Shown here: in pieces, positions 35,652-44,914 of the stretch
How the letters are laid out: every line of letters begins with the position of its first letter
Numbering within the stretch: position 1 is the stretch's first letter
Origin: Anaerolineales bacterium
GTDB taxonomy: Bacteria; Chloroflexota; Anaerolineae; Anaerolineales; Villigracilaceae
Direction: 5' to 3'
NCBI GenBank assembly: GCA_016934715.1
Contig: JAFGSI010000053.1
Span: 45,973-109,972, forward strand
Length of the DNA stretch: 64,000 nt
Translations under genes and position numbers: made by a program
Notes under the pieces: generated by a model
What the model was told of the DNA's origin: nothing
The model's input: the letters and a program-made list of their open reading frames with translations, nothing else
The model's database searches: none

Positions 35652-36728
35652 GTGAGCCACGAGTCCTCCCATCCCTTTCCCGGCTGGCTGCGGATCCTGC
35701 TTGGCTTGATCCTGACGGCTGCCCTGGCGGCCCTGGCCTGGTGGATCAAGGGCAGGGTTTATGAAATGACCCTTCCCTTCGGTATTCCTGGCAAGGTGCT
35801 CGAGTACCCCATCTGGGCGGTGCTGCTGGGCGTCGCCGCCAGTTTGCTGCTGCGCCCGTTCGGGGGCCGCGAGAGCATCCAGCCGGGGATCAAGACCGAG
35901 CTGTTCCTCAGGGTTGGCCTGATCCTGCTCGGGGCAGGAATCAACCTGGAATTGCTGGTCACGGCTGCCGGAGGGGCGATTTTACAGGCATTGCTCCTCA
36001 TTTCATGTGTCTTTCTCTTCACATACTGGCTGGCCGGGCGCTTCGGTTTGGACGACAAGCTGCGGGCGGTCATGGCGACCGCCCTGGCGGTTTGCGGCGT
36101 CTCGGCGGCGATCGCCGCCGCTGGATCGGTGATGGCCAAGAAGGAGCAGGTGACCTACGTGGTGGCCCTGGTCATCGTGGTGGCTCTGCCGATGATGGTT
36201 CTGGCACCGCTGGCAGCGGGGGCCATGGGGCTGAGCGATGCCGTCGCCGGGGCCTGGTTCGGCGGGAATATTGACACCACCGCGGCAGTCATCGGCGCCG
36301 GGACGATCTTCAGTGACACGGCCCAGCAGGTGGCCTCGATCGTCAAGAATACCCAGAACGCGCTGATCGGCCTGGTGGCTTTCCTGCTGGCGGTGTTCTA
36401 TGCCGGCAAGACGGAAGGCGGCCAGCGCCCGAGCGCAAGGATGATCTGGGATCGCCTCCCCAAGTTCGTGCTTGGTTTTGTTCTGGCATCCATCCTGTAT
36501 ACCCTGGGCTGGATCGACGGCGGCAAGGGCACGGCCATTGACGCCCTCAAGAACTGGGCCTTTACCCTGGCCTTCGTCGCCATGGGCCTGGAGTTCGCCT
36601 TCGGCGAGATCAGGCGCATGGGCTGGCGGCCGGTGGCTGTCTTCCTGATCGCCACCCTGTTCAACACCCTGCTGGCCCTGGGCGCGGCCTGGGTGATCTT
36701 CACCTATCTGATGCCGTTGTCTGTCTAG
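35652..36728 (+). CDS. YeiH/UPF0324-family membrane transporter (putative sulfate exporter family)
   Basis: The 358-residue protein has about ten membrane helices and the family signature AVCGVSAAIAAAG, plus NIDTTAAVIGAGTI and a final helix ending in TYLMPLSV. The name 'putative sulfate exporter' comes from database annotation of relatives; the true substrate is not known here. The start is GTG at 35652 with AGGAGG six bases upstream. It is coupled to a 41-residue membrane protein, suggesting a two-subunit transporter. Confidence 0.8.
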   Translation: MSHESSHPFPGWLRILLGLILTAALAALAWWIKGRVYEMTLPFGIPGKVLEYPIWAVLLGVAASLLLRPFGGRESIQPGIKTELFLRVGLILLGAGINLELLVTAAGGAILQALLLISCVFLFTYWLAGRFGLDDKLRAVMATALAVCGVSAAIAAAGSVMAKKEQVTYVVALVIVVALPMMVLAPLAAGAMGLSDAVAGAWFGGNIDTTAAVIGAGTIFSDTAQQVASIVKNTQNALIGLVAFLLAVFYAGKTEGGQRPSARMIWDRLPKFVLGFVLASILYTLGWIDGGKGTAIDALKNWAFTLAFVAMGLEFAFGEIRRMGWRPVAVFLIATLFNTLLALGAAWVIFTYLMPLSV

Positions 36729-36835
36729 GTCGATTGGGGCCTGGGCGTGGGCAGTGGCTGGCGAAACCGAGGCCGTGAAAGCTGCAGGAGGCGTTCGCGG
36801 CCTCGCGTTCGCCCCGGATTTGGTACAATATCCGC

Positions 36836-37693
36836 ATGGTGACCCTCGCCCTGGCACGCCTTCAGGCGTACCGTGCCCAGACCTATCGTTTACAGCCCGG
36901 CACCCGCCTGACCACTCCCGAGGCAGCTGTGGACTTCGTCTCTCAACGCGGCTTCGTCTATTTCTGGCCGGTCAAAGGGGTGGAACTGCCCTCCCTGTGG
37001 GCAGCTGTGGCCGGCGATCGCCCGGTTGCTGATGCTCATGACGATCCCGGCCACGTCACCTGGGGCTGGAAGGACGCGTCGCTCGGCAAGCGCTGGTGGT
37101 ATTACGCCAAGATCCTGCGCCGCAAGGCGACCTTTATTTCTCTGGAAGCCGCTCCTTATTTCTACGCCCTGTCCGAGAATTACGGCTCGCCCGAAGAGGA
37201 TTATCTGATTGCTTACCAGGATGGCCGTCTGACCCTGGCCGCCAAGCAGGTCTACGAGGCCCTGCTGGACAAGGGCGCTCTGGATACGCTCTCCCTGCGC
37301 AAGGAAGCCCGCCTGCAGAATGCCAGGGACTCGGTCTTCAACCGGGCCCTGGAGGACCTGCAAAAGGATTTCAAGATCCTGCCGGTCGGGGTGGCCGAGG
37401 CCGGGGCCTGGCGCTACGCCTTCCGCTATGATGTCACTGCCCGCCACATACCAGAACTCCAGGAGCAGGCTCGCCCGATCGGCGAGGCCGAGGCGCGCAC
37501 AAAACTGATCGAGCTGTACTTCGCTTCGGTCGGCGCGGCCCAGATCCGGGATGCCGTCAAGCTCTTCGGCTGGCCGCTCGAATTGGTGAAACGGACGGTT
37601 GCCGCCCTGGTCAAGCAAGGCTGGCTCGTGGACGGCGTGGCCCACCCGACCCTGAAAGGCGAGTGGCTGGCCATGCGCCAACTGGCTGACTAG
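36836..37693 (+). CDS. AlkZ/YcaQ-related winged-helix protein
   Basis: The 285-residue protein resembles AlkZ-related proteins (DNA glycosylases of the YcaQ/HTH_42 group that act on alkylated or crosslinked bases). Recognisable parts are FVYFWPVKGVELPSLWAAVA, AHDDPGHVTWGWKD, RRKATFISLEAAPYFYALSE and a C-terminal winged-helix-like half. It is shorter than YcaQ and I cannot confirm a catalytic motif, so activity is uncertain. A TACAAT box at 36824-36829 lies six bases before the ATG and no ribosome site is present, so the message is probably leaderless. Confidence 0.6.
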   Translation: MVTLALARLQAYRAQTYRLQPGTRLTTPEAAVDFVSQRGFVYFWPVKGVELPSLWAAVAGDRPVADAHDDPGHVTWGWKDASLGKRWWYYAKILRRKATFISLEAAPYFYALSENYGSPEEDYLIAYQDGRLTLAAKQVYEALLDKGALDTLSLRKEARLQNARDSVFNRALEDLQKDFKILPVGVAEAGAWRYAFRYDVTARHIPELQEQARPIGEAEARTKLIELYFASVGAAQIRDAVKLFGWPLELVKRTVAALVKQGWLVDGVAHPTLKGEWLAMRQLAD

Positions 37694-37713
37694 GGGCGGA
37701 CGCGCATCCGCCC
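37691..37713. repeat. REP-like palindrome, related to the one before gyrA
   Basis: GGGCGGA-CGCGCA-TCCGCCC forms a 7-bp stem directly at the stop codon of the preceding gene. It shares TAGGGGCGGA with the palindrome at 14821-14854. Confidence 0.5.
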
Positions 37714-37734
37714 AGAACGATCAACGAGGAATGC

Positions 37735-40002
37735 ATGCCCATCCAACCTGAACACCCCTACTGGAACGCCTCCCTGCCCGTGGAGGAACGTGTGGCCGAC
37801 CTGCTCGACCGCATGACCCTGGAAGAGAAGATCGCCCAGATGTCGATCTTTCGCATGGAAACCAACAATCTGCCGGCCGAGGAGATCCCCTTAACCGAGC
37901 AAACCCGGGGCCTGCTGGCGGAGGGTGTCGGGGCCATCGGGCGACCGGGCATGAACTCGCCGGCCCGCAATACGGCCATCTGGACCAATGCGATCCAGAA
38001 GCACCTGCGCCAGGAGACCCGTCTGGGCATCCCGGCCTTCTTCGTGGATGAGGCCCTGCACGGCCTGATGGCCTTCGGCAGTACCAGCTTTCCGCAGGCG
38101 ATCGCTCTGGCCAGCACCTGGAATCCGAACCTGGTCCGGGAGGTCTTCGCCGTTGCAGCCCGGGAGATGCGCGCCCGGGGCGAGAACTGGGCCCTGACCC
38201 CGGTCCTCGATCTGGCGCGCGACCCACGCTGGGGCCGCACCGAGGAAACCTACGGCGAGGACCCGTTCCTCGGCGCCCGTATTGGCGTGGCCGCGATCCG
38301 CGGCCTGCAGGGCGATGGGCTTCCGGTTGGTCGGGAACATGTCCTGGCGACGGCCAAACATTTCGCCGTCCATGGCCAGCCCGAAGCGGGAACCAACGCC
38401 GCCCCGACCAACTACGCTGAACGCGAGATCCGCGAGTACTTCCTGCCCGCTTTCCGGGCGGCGGTGATGGAGGCCGGCGTCGGGTCGGTGATGGCCGCCT
38501 ACAACGAGATCAACGGCATTCCGGTCCACGTCAACAGCTGGCTGCTGGACGAGGTCCTGCGCGGTGAATGGAGCTTCCAGGGCCTGATCGTCTCCGATGG
38601 CAATGCCATCAGCCAGCTGGAGACGGTCCACCGCCTGGCCGGGTCGAAGGCCGAGGCGGCCCGCAAAGCCCTTGCCGCGGGGATCGACTTCGAACTGGAC
38701 GCCTGTTTCCATACCCTGCTCGAGCAGGTTCGCGAGGGGACCGTCCCCGAGGCGCAGGTCGACCGGGCCGTGGGGCGGGTCCTGCAGGCCAAGTTCCTGC
38801 TTGGCCTGTTCGAGGATCCTTACACGGATCCTGACCAGGCCGAACGGGTCACCAACCGCGCCGTTGCCCGGGCCCTGGCCTACCGGGCGGCGGCCGAGAG
38901 CCTGATCCTGCTCAAGAACGAGGACTTGCTGCCATTGGAGGCTGCCAGCCTCAAGACCCTGGCGGTCATCGGGCCGAACGCCGCCGGAATCCACCTGGGC
39001 GGTTACAGTGCTGACCCGGGTCGGGCGGTCAGCGTGCTGGACGGCATCCGTGCCAAGGTCGGCGAGCAGGTCGAGGTGCTGTACGCCGAGGGCTGCAGGA
39101 TCACGGCCGAGGATTTTGACGGCCAGGGCTGGCGTGGCTGGTGGGAGGATGCCGCCACCGCTGCGGACCCCGAGACCGACGCCCGTCTGATCGCCGAGGC
39201 GGTCGCGGTTGCCCGCCGGGCCGAGGCTGTCCTGCTGGTGGTCGGTGAGAACGAGTCGGTCTGCCGCGAGGGCTGGAGTGCAGAGCATCTCGGCGATCGC
39301 GACTCGCTTGACCTGCCAGGTGCTCAGGATGACCTGGTCCGGGCGGTGGTCGCGACCGGGGTCCCGGTCGTTGTGCTGTTGATCAACGGGCGCCCGCTTT
39401 CGGTCAATTACATCGCCGAGCATGTCCCGGCCATTTTCGAAGGCTGGTACCTTGGCCAGGAGGGCGGGACGGCCTTTGCAGATGCCTTGTTCGGGGATAT
39501 CAACCCCGGCGGCCGCCTGCCGATCACCTTCCCGCGCTCGGTCGGCCAGATCCCGGCCTACTACAATCACAAGCCATCTGCCCGGCGCGGTTACCTGTTC
39601 GCGGATGCGTCTCCGCTCTTCCCCTTCGGCCATGGGTTGAGCTACACAACGTTCGAATACCGCGCCCTGCAGGTGCTCCCGGCCAAGATCACTGCTCGGG
39701 AACAGTTTGCCGTACGGGTGGATGTGACCAACACCGGCCAGCGTCCCGGGGATGAGGTCGTCCAGCTGTACGTCCGCGATGTCGCCTCCGGGATCGTCAC
39801 CCGGCCAGTCAAGGAGCTGAAGGGCTTTCGGCGGGTCACGCTCCAGCCGGGCGAGACCCGCATGGTCGAGTTCATCCTGCGCCCCGAACATTTTGCCTTC
39901 CTGAACGAGCATATGCAGCTGGTCGTTGAGCCGGGGCTTTTCGAGATCATGGTCGGTCCCAGTTCGGCCCAGGTCCAGACGGTGCAGCTGGAAGTGTATT
40001 GA
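37735..40002 (+). CDS. Glycoside hydrolase family 3 (beta-glucosidase/beta-xylosidase type)
   Basis: The 755-residue protein has the three-domain GH3 layout: an N-terminal barrel (DLLDRMTLEEKIAQM, then GIPAFFVDEALHGL), an alpha/beta sandwich domain, and a C-terminal fibronectin-III-like domain (EQFAVRVDVTNTGQRPGDEV). The nucleophile is predicted at D288 in LIVSDGNAI. The KHFAVHG motif and PVLDLARDPRWGRTEETYGE are typical. There is no signal peptide, so it probably acts in the cytoplasm on imported oligosaccharides. Exact sugar is not clear. An LLM oxidoreductase and a GH31 alpha-xylosidase are close by. Confidence 0.9.
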   Translation: MPIQPEHPYWNASLPVEERVADLLDRMTLEEKIAQMSIFRMETNNLPAEEIPLTEQTRGLLAEGVGAIGRPGMNSPARNTAIWTNAIQKHLRQETRLGIPAFFVDEALHGLMAFGSTSFPQAIALASTWNPNLVREVFAVAAREMRARGENWALTPVLDLARDPRWGRTEETYGEDPFLGARIGVAAIRGLQGDGLPVGREHVLATAKHFAVHGQPEAGTNAAPTNYAEREIREYFLPAFRAAVMEAGVGSVMAAYNEINGIPVHVNSWLLDEVLRGEWSFQGLIVSDGNAISQLETVHRLAGSKAEAARKALAAGIDFELDACFHTLLEQVREGTVPEAQVDRAVGRVLQAKFLLGLFEDPYTDPDQAERVTNRAVARALAYRAAAESLILLKNEDLLPLEAASLKTLAVIGPNAAGIHLGGYSADPGRAVSVLDGIRAKVGEQVEVLYAEGCRITAEDFDGQGWRGWWEDAATAADPETDARLIAEAVAVARRAEAVLLVVGENESVCREGWSAEHLGDRDSLDLPGAQDDLVRAVVATGVPVVVLLINGRPLSVNYIAEHVPAIFEGWYLGQEGGTAFADALFGDINPGGRLPITFPRSVGQIPAYYNHKPSARRGYLFADASPLFPFGHGLSYTTFEYRALQVLPAKITAREQFAVRVDVTNTGQRPGDEVVQLYVRDVASGIVTRPVKELKGFRRVTLQPGETRMVEFILRPEHFAFLNEHMQLVVEPGLFEIMVGPSSAQVQTVQLEVY

Positions 40003-40033
40003 TCTTTGGCGCTCTTCCTGGAGAGGATGTTTT

Positions 40034-40945
40034 ATGGATATCGCCATCATGATCGAAGGCCAGAACGGCCTGACCTGGGAGCGCTGGCAGAGGATCGTCG
40101 CCCTGGTGGACGACCTGGGCTTCGCCGGCCTGTATCGCTCAGACCACTTCACCAACGCCAACCCGCCGGACAAGGACTCGCTCGAGCTGTGGGTCTCGCT
40201 GACCTGGCTGGCCGGTCATACCCGCCGGATCGAATTTGGCCCGCTGGTCTCGCCGGTCTCCTTCCGCCACCCGGCCCTGACCGCCCGCATGGCGGCTGCC
40301 GTGGACGACCTCTCCGGCGGCCGTCTGACCCTCGGCCTGGGGGCTGGCTGGCAGGCGCGCGAACATGATCTCTTCGGTTTCGAACTGCTCGACCCGCAGG
40401 CACGCTTCGACCGATTCGAGGAAGGTCTGGAAGTGGTGACCCGCCTGCTGCGGGAGGATGGCCGGGTGACCTTCAACGGGAAGTATTTTCAGCTGCGCCA
40501 GGCGGCTCTCCTGCCGCGGCCACAGCGCTCGGGCGGCCCCCCGCTCCTGATCGGCGGCAACGGTGCCAAGCGGACCCTCGACCTGGTGGCCCGTTACGCT
40601 GCCGAGTGGAATTCCGTCTACCTGCCTGTGGCCAAGTTCAGCCGCCTGAACGCCATCCTGGACGGGAAACTGCGGGCGGCTGGCCGCGACCCGGACTCTG
40701 TGCGGCGTTCGATGATGACCGGCCTGTTGTTTGGGGGTACCTCCAGGGAAGTGAACGAAAAATTGGCGGCCAGAAACCAGAGTGCCGACGAACTGCGCCA
40801 GCGCGGCGTCATTGTGGGGGCAGGGGAGGAGATCAAGCCCCAGTTCGCGGCCCTGGCCGCAGCAGGGGTGCAGCGCGTGATGCTCCAGTGGCTCGACCTG
40901 GATGACCTGGCCGGGCTGGAGGCCCTGGCGAAGGTAGTGCTGTGA
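40034..40945 (+). CDS. LLM-class flavin (F420-type) oxidoreductase
   Basis: The 303-residue protein is a luciferase-like TIM barrel: DLGFAGLYRSDHF, FGPLVSPVSFRHPALTARMA, LSGGRLTLGLGAGWQAREHD and PPLLIGGNGAKRTLDLVARY. The last two match F420-dependent members such as Fgd and methylene-H4MPT reductase relatives, but flavin-dependent members share them. The start at 40034 has GGAGAGG upstream. Substrate is unknown. It lies 31 bp behind the GH3 gene. Confidence 0.85.
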   Translation: MDIAIMIEGQNGLTWERWQRIVALVDDLGFAGLYRSDHFTNANPPDKDSLELWVSLTWLAGHTRRIEFGPLVSPVSFRHPALTARMAAAVDDLSGGRLTLGLGAGWQAREHDLFGFELLDPQARFDRFEEGLEVVTRLLREDGRVTFNGKYFQLRQAALLPRPQRSGGPPLLIGGNGAKRTLDLVARYAAEWNSVYLPVAKFSRLNAILDGKLRAAGRDPDSVRRSMMTGLLFGGTSREVNEKLAARNQSADELRQRGVIVGAGEEIKPQFAALAAAGVQRVMLQWLDLDDLAGLEALAKVVL

Positions 40946-41032
40946 TCTGGTAGGACGGATGCGTGCAAGACGTTCATGTTGATGGGGAGCCTGTCTGGGG
41001 GCAGGAAAATCCCTCGCGGGGGCTGAATCGAA

Positions 41033-43075
41033 TCACTTCCCGCCTGTAAATCCCTGCAGGCATTCCCAGGCCGTGCCGCGCTTTCCATGGACCCACAGCG
41101 GCAGGCTGAAGGCGTCGTGCCTGTCCCGGCGCCAGGACGGGCCGAACGCGACCTCCCCGCTTAGCAGGTGGCGCCACTCGCCGGCCGGGAGGTAGTAGAT
41201 TGCTTCCCCGCTGGGATCGAACACCGGGGCGACCAAAAGCGCCGACCCGAGCATGTACTGTGTCTCGAGATACTGGCAGGCCGGGTCGGCAGGAAATTCC
41301 AGGATCATCGCCCGCAGCATTGGCCAGCCGTGCTCGTGGGCCTCGCCGGCCGCGTCCAGAAAATAAGGTTCCAGATGGGTTTTCAGGCGGGTGAAGTAGC
41401 GCAGCACGTCGACCGATTCTTCGTCGAACAGCCAGGGGAGGCGCGGGCTGTCGTTGCCATGCAGTCGGCTGTGCGACGAGAGCAGGCCGAAGGCCACCCA
41501 GCGTTTGTACAGGTCGGGGGTTGCCGTGCCGATGAAGCCGCTGATGTCGTGACTCCAGAACCCGAAGCCGCTCAGGCCGAGCGACAACCCGCCGCGCAGC
41601 GACTCGGCCATTGATGGGTAGGTTGACGAGCAATCCCCACCCCAGTGAACCGGGAACTTCTGCCCGCCGCAGGTCGCTGAGCGGGCGAAGACGACCGCCT
41701 CGTCCTGGCCGCGAACCTCCTCGAGCAGCTCGAAGACGGTCTGATTGTAAAGATACGCGTAGTAGTTGTGCATCCGCTCGGGGTCCGAACCATTGTGGTA
41801 GCGGACTTCGGTCGGGATGCGCTCGCCGAAGTCGGTCTTGAAGGTGTCCACGCCCATCTCGACCAGTGTTTTCAGTTTCCCGGCATACCACTGGCGGGCG
41901 GCCGGGTTGGTGAAATCGACCAGCCCCATGCCGGGTTGCCAGAGATCGATCTGGTAGACATCGCCGTCCGGGCGGCGCAGGAGATAGTTCTCGGCGGTAC
42001 CTTCATTGAAAAGTGGTGAGGCTTCGGCAATGTAGGGATTGATCCACACGCAGACCCGGGCGCCGGCGGCCCGGATGCGTTCCAGCATCCCGGCCGGGTC
42101 CGGAAAATTCCGCTTGTCCCACAGGAAACTGCACCAGGTCAGTTCCTTCATCCAAAAACAGTCGAAGTGCACCACGCTGACCGGGATCTCCAGGGCCCTC
42201 ATCCGCTCGAGGTATCCCAGGATGGCACTCTCGTTGTAGTTGGTGGTGAAAGAGGTCGAAAGCCACAAGCCGAACGACCACGCCGGCGGCAGGGCCGGGC
42301 GCCCGCTCAGTGCGGTATACTGCTCGAGGGTCTCTTTGGGGGTTGGGCCGCCGAAGACGTAGTATTCCAGTCTGTGATCGGCGATGCTGAACTGGACCCG
42401 CCCGACGTGGTGCGAGCCGACCTCGAAGCCCACCCGCCCGGGGTGGTTGACCAGCACGCCGTAACCCCGGCTGGTCAGGTAGAAGGGCACGTTCTTGTAG
42501 GCCCATTCCGAATCGGTGCCGCCGTCTTCGTTCCACATCTCGAGCGCTTGCCCGTTCTTGACCAGCGGACCAAAGTGCTCGCCCAGCCCGTAGACCGTCT
42601 CACCGACCCCCAGTGCCAGCTGCTCGCGCAGGTATGTCTGGCTGCCGTGGGTCAGCAGCGCGACCGCCCCCGGCGGGCTGGATGTGACCGGCTGCCCGTC
42701 GCGTTCGAAGGTGTACTGCCACTCGCCCGTCAGCGGGGCGCGGACCCGCAGCCGGCCGGCCTCCAGCCAGGCCGACTCGTCGTCCCGCCCGATCCGGGCT
42801 TCAGGGTTGTGCAGGTCGTAGTCCAGATCGAAGACCGGCAGTCGCTCCTGGCGGCCCTTGAAGTGGGTCAGCTGGACCCGGATCACGTCCGGGAGAGGGG
42901 ATGTGAAACGCGCCGTGATGATTGTTCCTTCCAGGAAGTCGCCGCGTGCGCGCACCGGCTTGCTGTACCCGCTGACCACCAACGCCTCCCCTTCGGCGAC
43001 CACCTCCACCACGCGGATGGGCCAGATGGCCTGCGTGCCGGGCAGCCACTGCCAGTGCCCGAAGTTGAATTTCAT
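41033..43075 (-). CDS. yicI: Alpha-xylosidase, glycoside hydrolase family 31
   Basis: The 680-residue protein carries the GH31 catalytic residues: nucleophile D415 in FKTDFGERIP and acid/base D481 in HWGGDCSS, almost the same positions as D416 and D482 in E. coli YicI. The KTDFGE context and the WNEDGGTDSEWAYKNVPFYL segment favour alpha-xylosidase over alpha-glucosidase. It would release xylose from isoprimeverose-type xyloglucan fragments in the cytoplasm. It is about 90 residues shorter than YicI, mostly at the C-terminus. folD lies upstream on the same strand, with a hairpin between. Confidence 0.9.
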   Translation of the reverse strand: MKFNFGHWQWLPGTQAIWPIRVVEVVAEGEALVVSGYSKPVRARGDFLEGTIITARFTSPLPDVIRVQLTHFKGRQERLPVFDLDYDLHNPEARIGRDDESAWLEAGRLRVRAPLTGEWQYTFERDGQPVTSSPPGAVALLTHGSQTYLREQLALGVGETVYGLGEHFGPLVKNGQALEMWNEDGGTDSEWAYKNVPFYLTSRGYGVLVNHPGRVGFEVGSHHVGRVQFSIADHRLEYYVFGGPTPKETLEQYTALSGRPALPPAWSFGLWLSTSFTTNYNESAILGYLERMRALEIPVSVVHFDCFWMKELTWCSFLWDKRNFPDPAGMLERIRAAGARVCVWINPYIAEASPLFNEGTAENYLLRRPDGDVYQIDLWQPGMGLVDFTNPAARQWYAGKLKTLVEMGVDTFKTDFGERIPTEVRYHNGSDPERMHNYYAYLYNQTVFELLEEVRGQDEAVVFARSATCGGQKFPVHWGGDCSSTYPSMAESLRGGLSLGLSGFGFWSHDISGFIGTATPDLYKRWVAFGLLSSHSRLHGNDSPRLPWLFDEESVDVLRYFTRLKTHLEPYFLDAAGEAHEHGWPMLRAMILEFPADPACQYLETQYMLGSALLVAPVFDPSGEAIYYLPAGEWRHLLSGEVAFGPSWRRDRHDAFSLPLWVHGKRGTAWECLQGFTGGK

Positions 43076-43102
43076 CGCAGTTTCTCCCAGGCTGAGCGAA
43101 TT

Positions 43103-43129
43103 GCGGGTGACAGTGCATCTGTCACCCGC
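43103..43129. other. Intercistronic hairpin between folD and the GH31 gene
   Basis: GCGGGTGACAG (43103-43113) and CTGTCACCCGC (43119-43129) form a perfect 11-bp stem with loop TGCAT. There is no T run on either strand, so it is not a standard intrinsic terminator; an mRNA-stability or processing hairpin is more likely. Confidence 0.6.
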
Positions 43130-43138
43130 ACGGGAATC

Positions 43139-44047
43139 TCATTGAATGTCCTGGCGCACATTCTCTTCGTAGCGCTTCTTCTGGCGTTCGACTGCCACGA
43201 CGGTATTGTTGAGCAGCATGGCGACCGTCACCGGGCCGACGCCTCCGGGAACCGGGGTGATCCAACCGGCCACCCGACAGGCGCTTTCGAAGTCCACGTC
43301 GCCGACGACGCGGGTTTCCACCTTGCCATGCGGCCCGCTGACTTCGACCTGGTTGATGCCGATGTCGATCACCGCGGCCCCCGGCTTGATCATGTCGCCG
43401 GTGATCAGGCCGGGCTTTCCGACCGCCACGATGACCGCGTCGGCCCGGCGGGTGTGGATGTTCAGGTTGCGGGTCCCATGGTGACACAGGGTGACCGTGG
43501 CCAGTGCTTCCACCAGCAGCAGGGCGATCGGCTTGCCGACGATCTCGGAATGGCCGACCATGACCACCTCCAAACCCTCCAGGTTCAGGCCGGTCGAGCG
43601 CAGCAGATGAACTGCAGCGAGCGAGGTGCATGGGCCCAGGTCGAAGTCGCCGTAGACGATGCTGCCGATGTTCTGGGCGTTCATCCCCTCGACGTCCTTG
43701 CTGGGGTGGATGGCGTTCTGGATCTTACGCAGGTCGAGCGTGCGGGGGATCGGGCGCTGCAGGATGATCCCGGTCACGCGCGGGTCGGCGTTCAGGGCCT
43801 GGATGGTGGCCAGCACCTCGCTCTCGGTCACCCGGGAATCGTAGTTACGGGTCTCGTAGGTGATTCCCACCTTGTCGCAGGTCCGCTTCTGGTTGCGGAC
43901 GTAGAGTTCAGTGGCCCTGTCGTCGCCGATGTTCAGGGAGACCAGGCGTGGGTTCCAGCCCAGTTCCAGCAGGGCGCGCAGGCGCGTTTCCACGTCCTCC
44001 AGGATGATTCGGGCTTTCTCCCGGCCGTCGATAAGATTGTGTTCCAT
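43139..44047 (-). CDS. folD: FolD bifunctional methylene-THF dehydrogenase/cyclohydrolase
   Basis: The 302-residue enzyme interconverts methylene- and formyl-tetrahydrofolate using NADP. Seen motifs are ATELYVRNQKRTCDKVGI, with the catalytic Tyr and Lys, GIILQRPIP, DVEGMNAQNIG, VVMVGHSEIVGKPIALLL, where H replaces the usual R after G, and the C-terminal TPVPGGVGPVTVAMLLNN. I chose ATG 44047; one five codons upstream is possible. It lies about 30 bp after the ICMT-like gene. Confidence 0.93.
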   Translation of the reverse strand: MEHNLIDGREKARIILEDVETRLRALLELGWNPRLVSLNIGDDRATELYVRNQKRTCDKVGITYETRNYDSRVTESEVLATIQALNADPRVTGIILQRPIPRTLDLRKIQNAIHPSKDVEGMNAQNIGSIVYGDFDLGPCTSLAAVHLLRSTGLNLEGLEVVMVGHSEIVGKPIALLLVEALATVTLCHHGTRNLNIHTRRADAVIVAVGKPGLITGDMIKPGAAVIDIGINQVEVSGPHGKVETRVVGDVDFESACRVAGWITPVPGGVGPVTVAMLLNNTVVAVERQKKRYEENVRQDIQ

Positions 44048-44077
44048 GCACTCTTCTCCCATAGGGGAAAATTCCTT

Positions 44078-44767
44078 TCACCACAGGCCTGGCAGCAGGC
44101 GGCTGCGCACCTGGCGGGTATATTCTTTGTAACCGGGCAGCTGCTCCTGAAGGGTTCTGTCCTCAAGGGCCGTGCGGATCACGATGGCGCAAACTGTGAG
44201 GCCGGCCGGGAGGAAGGCCCAGGCCGAGTCGAGCAGCAGCGGTACGCCCAGGTTGAACAGGATCGCCCCCCCGTACCCGGGGTGCCGGACGATGCGGTAG
44301 GGCCCGCGATCGCAGACGGTGTGCCCCTGTTCGGGGGCACACCGTACCACGCCGTAGAAGAAGTGGTTGGTAAGCATGGCCCAGACGGTCCATCCACTGC
44401 CCAGCAGGGCGATCCCCATGCCGGCGATCTGCGCGCAGAGGGGGAATTCCGGGGGCCAGCCGCCGCGCAGCTGCAGGCCGGCGATGATGCAGGTCGCCAG
44501 GGGGCCAAAGAATGCCATCACACCGGCCAAGCGCCGGTCAAGGTTGCGTTCTCCTCTAAGATCGCTGCGCTCCTCAAGCAGGGCGGGATTTTTCCTGGCC
44601 AGGGTCGCGCCGACCCCGCCCTGGCTCGCTGCGACGATGGCCAGGTAGATCCAGGCCGCCGCCCAGTCCAGCTGGCCGGCGGTGAGCAACAGGGCCGCGG
44701 CCTGAATGGCGATGAAGATGCCGATCTGTAGAAAATAGCGCACAATCGTTCGGGTATGGTGAGTCAT
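44078..44767 (-). CDS. ICMT/PEMT-like membrane methyltransferase
   Basis: The 229-residue protein has about five membrane helices and the C-terminal signature of the isoprenylcysteine carboxyl methyltransferase/phospholipid methyltransferase family: GPYRIVRHPGYGGAILF and ALEDRTLQEQLPGYKEYTRQ, the RHP and E..Y..Y residues of the SAM pocket. Bacterial members methylate small hydrophobic or lipid substrates; the substrate is unknown here. The start at 44767 gives a normal family N-terminus; upstream open frame is probably non-coding. Confidence 0.82.
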   Translation of the reverse strand: MTHHTRTIVRYFLQIGIFIAIQAAALLLTAGQLDWAAAWIYLAIVAASQGGVGATLARKNPALLEERSDLRGERNLDRRLAGVMAFFGPLATCIIAGLQLRGGWPPEFPLCAQIAGMGIALLGSGWTVWAMLTNHFFYGVVRCAPEQGHTVCDRGPYRIVRHPGYGGAILFNLGVPLLLDSAWAFLPAGLTVCAIVIRTALEDRTLQEQLPGYKEYTRQVRSRLLPGLW

Positions 44768-44914
44768 CTGCCTCTCATCGGATGGGTCCAATTTTACCCC
44801 ACCCCGGGGGATGTTTTGAGATGTGGATCGCAGGAATCTGCGGAGGGTCCATTTTCGGGATTGGCGGAGCAACCTTTGCCGGCTCAGAGCGGTATCCTAT
44901 TTATGAGGAACCGC

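Noticed and set aside
43103..43129. Hairpin after folD as an intrinsic terminator
   Set aside because: There is no T run on either strand, so I list it only as an mRNA hairpin.
42167..44731. 854-codon open frame on the plus strand
   Set aside because: It is antisense to the GH31, folD and methyltransferase genes, which have clear catalytic motifs. High GC content produces long mirror frames.
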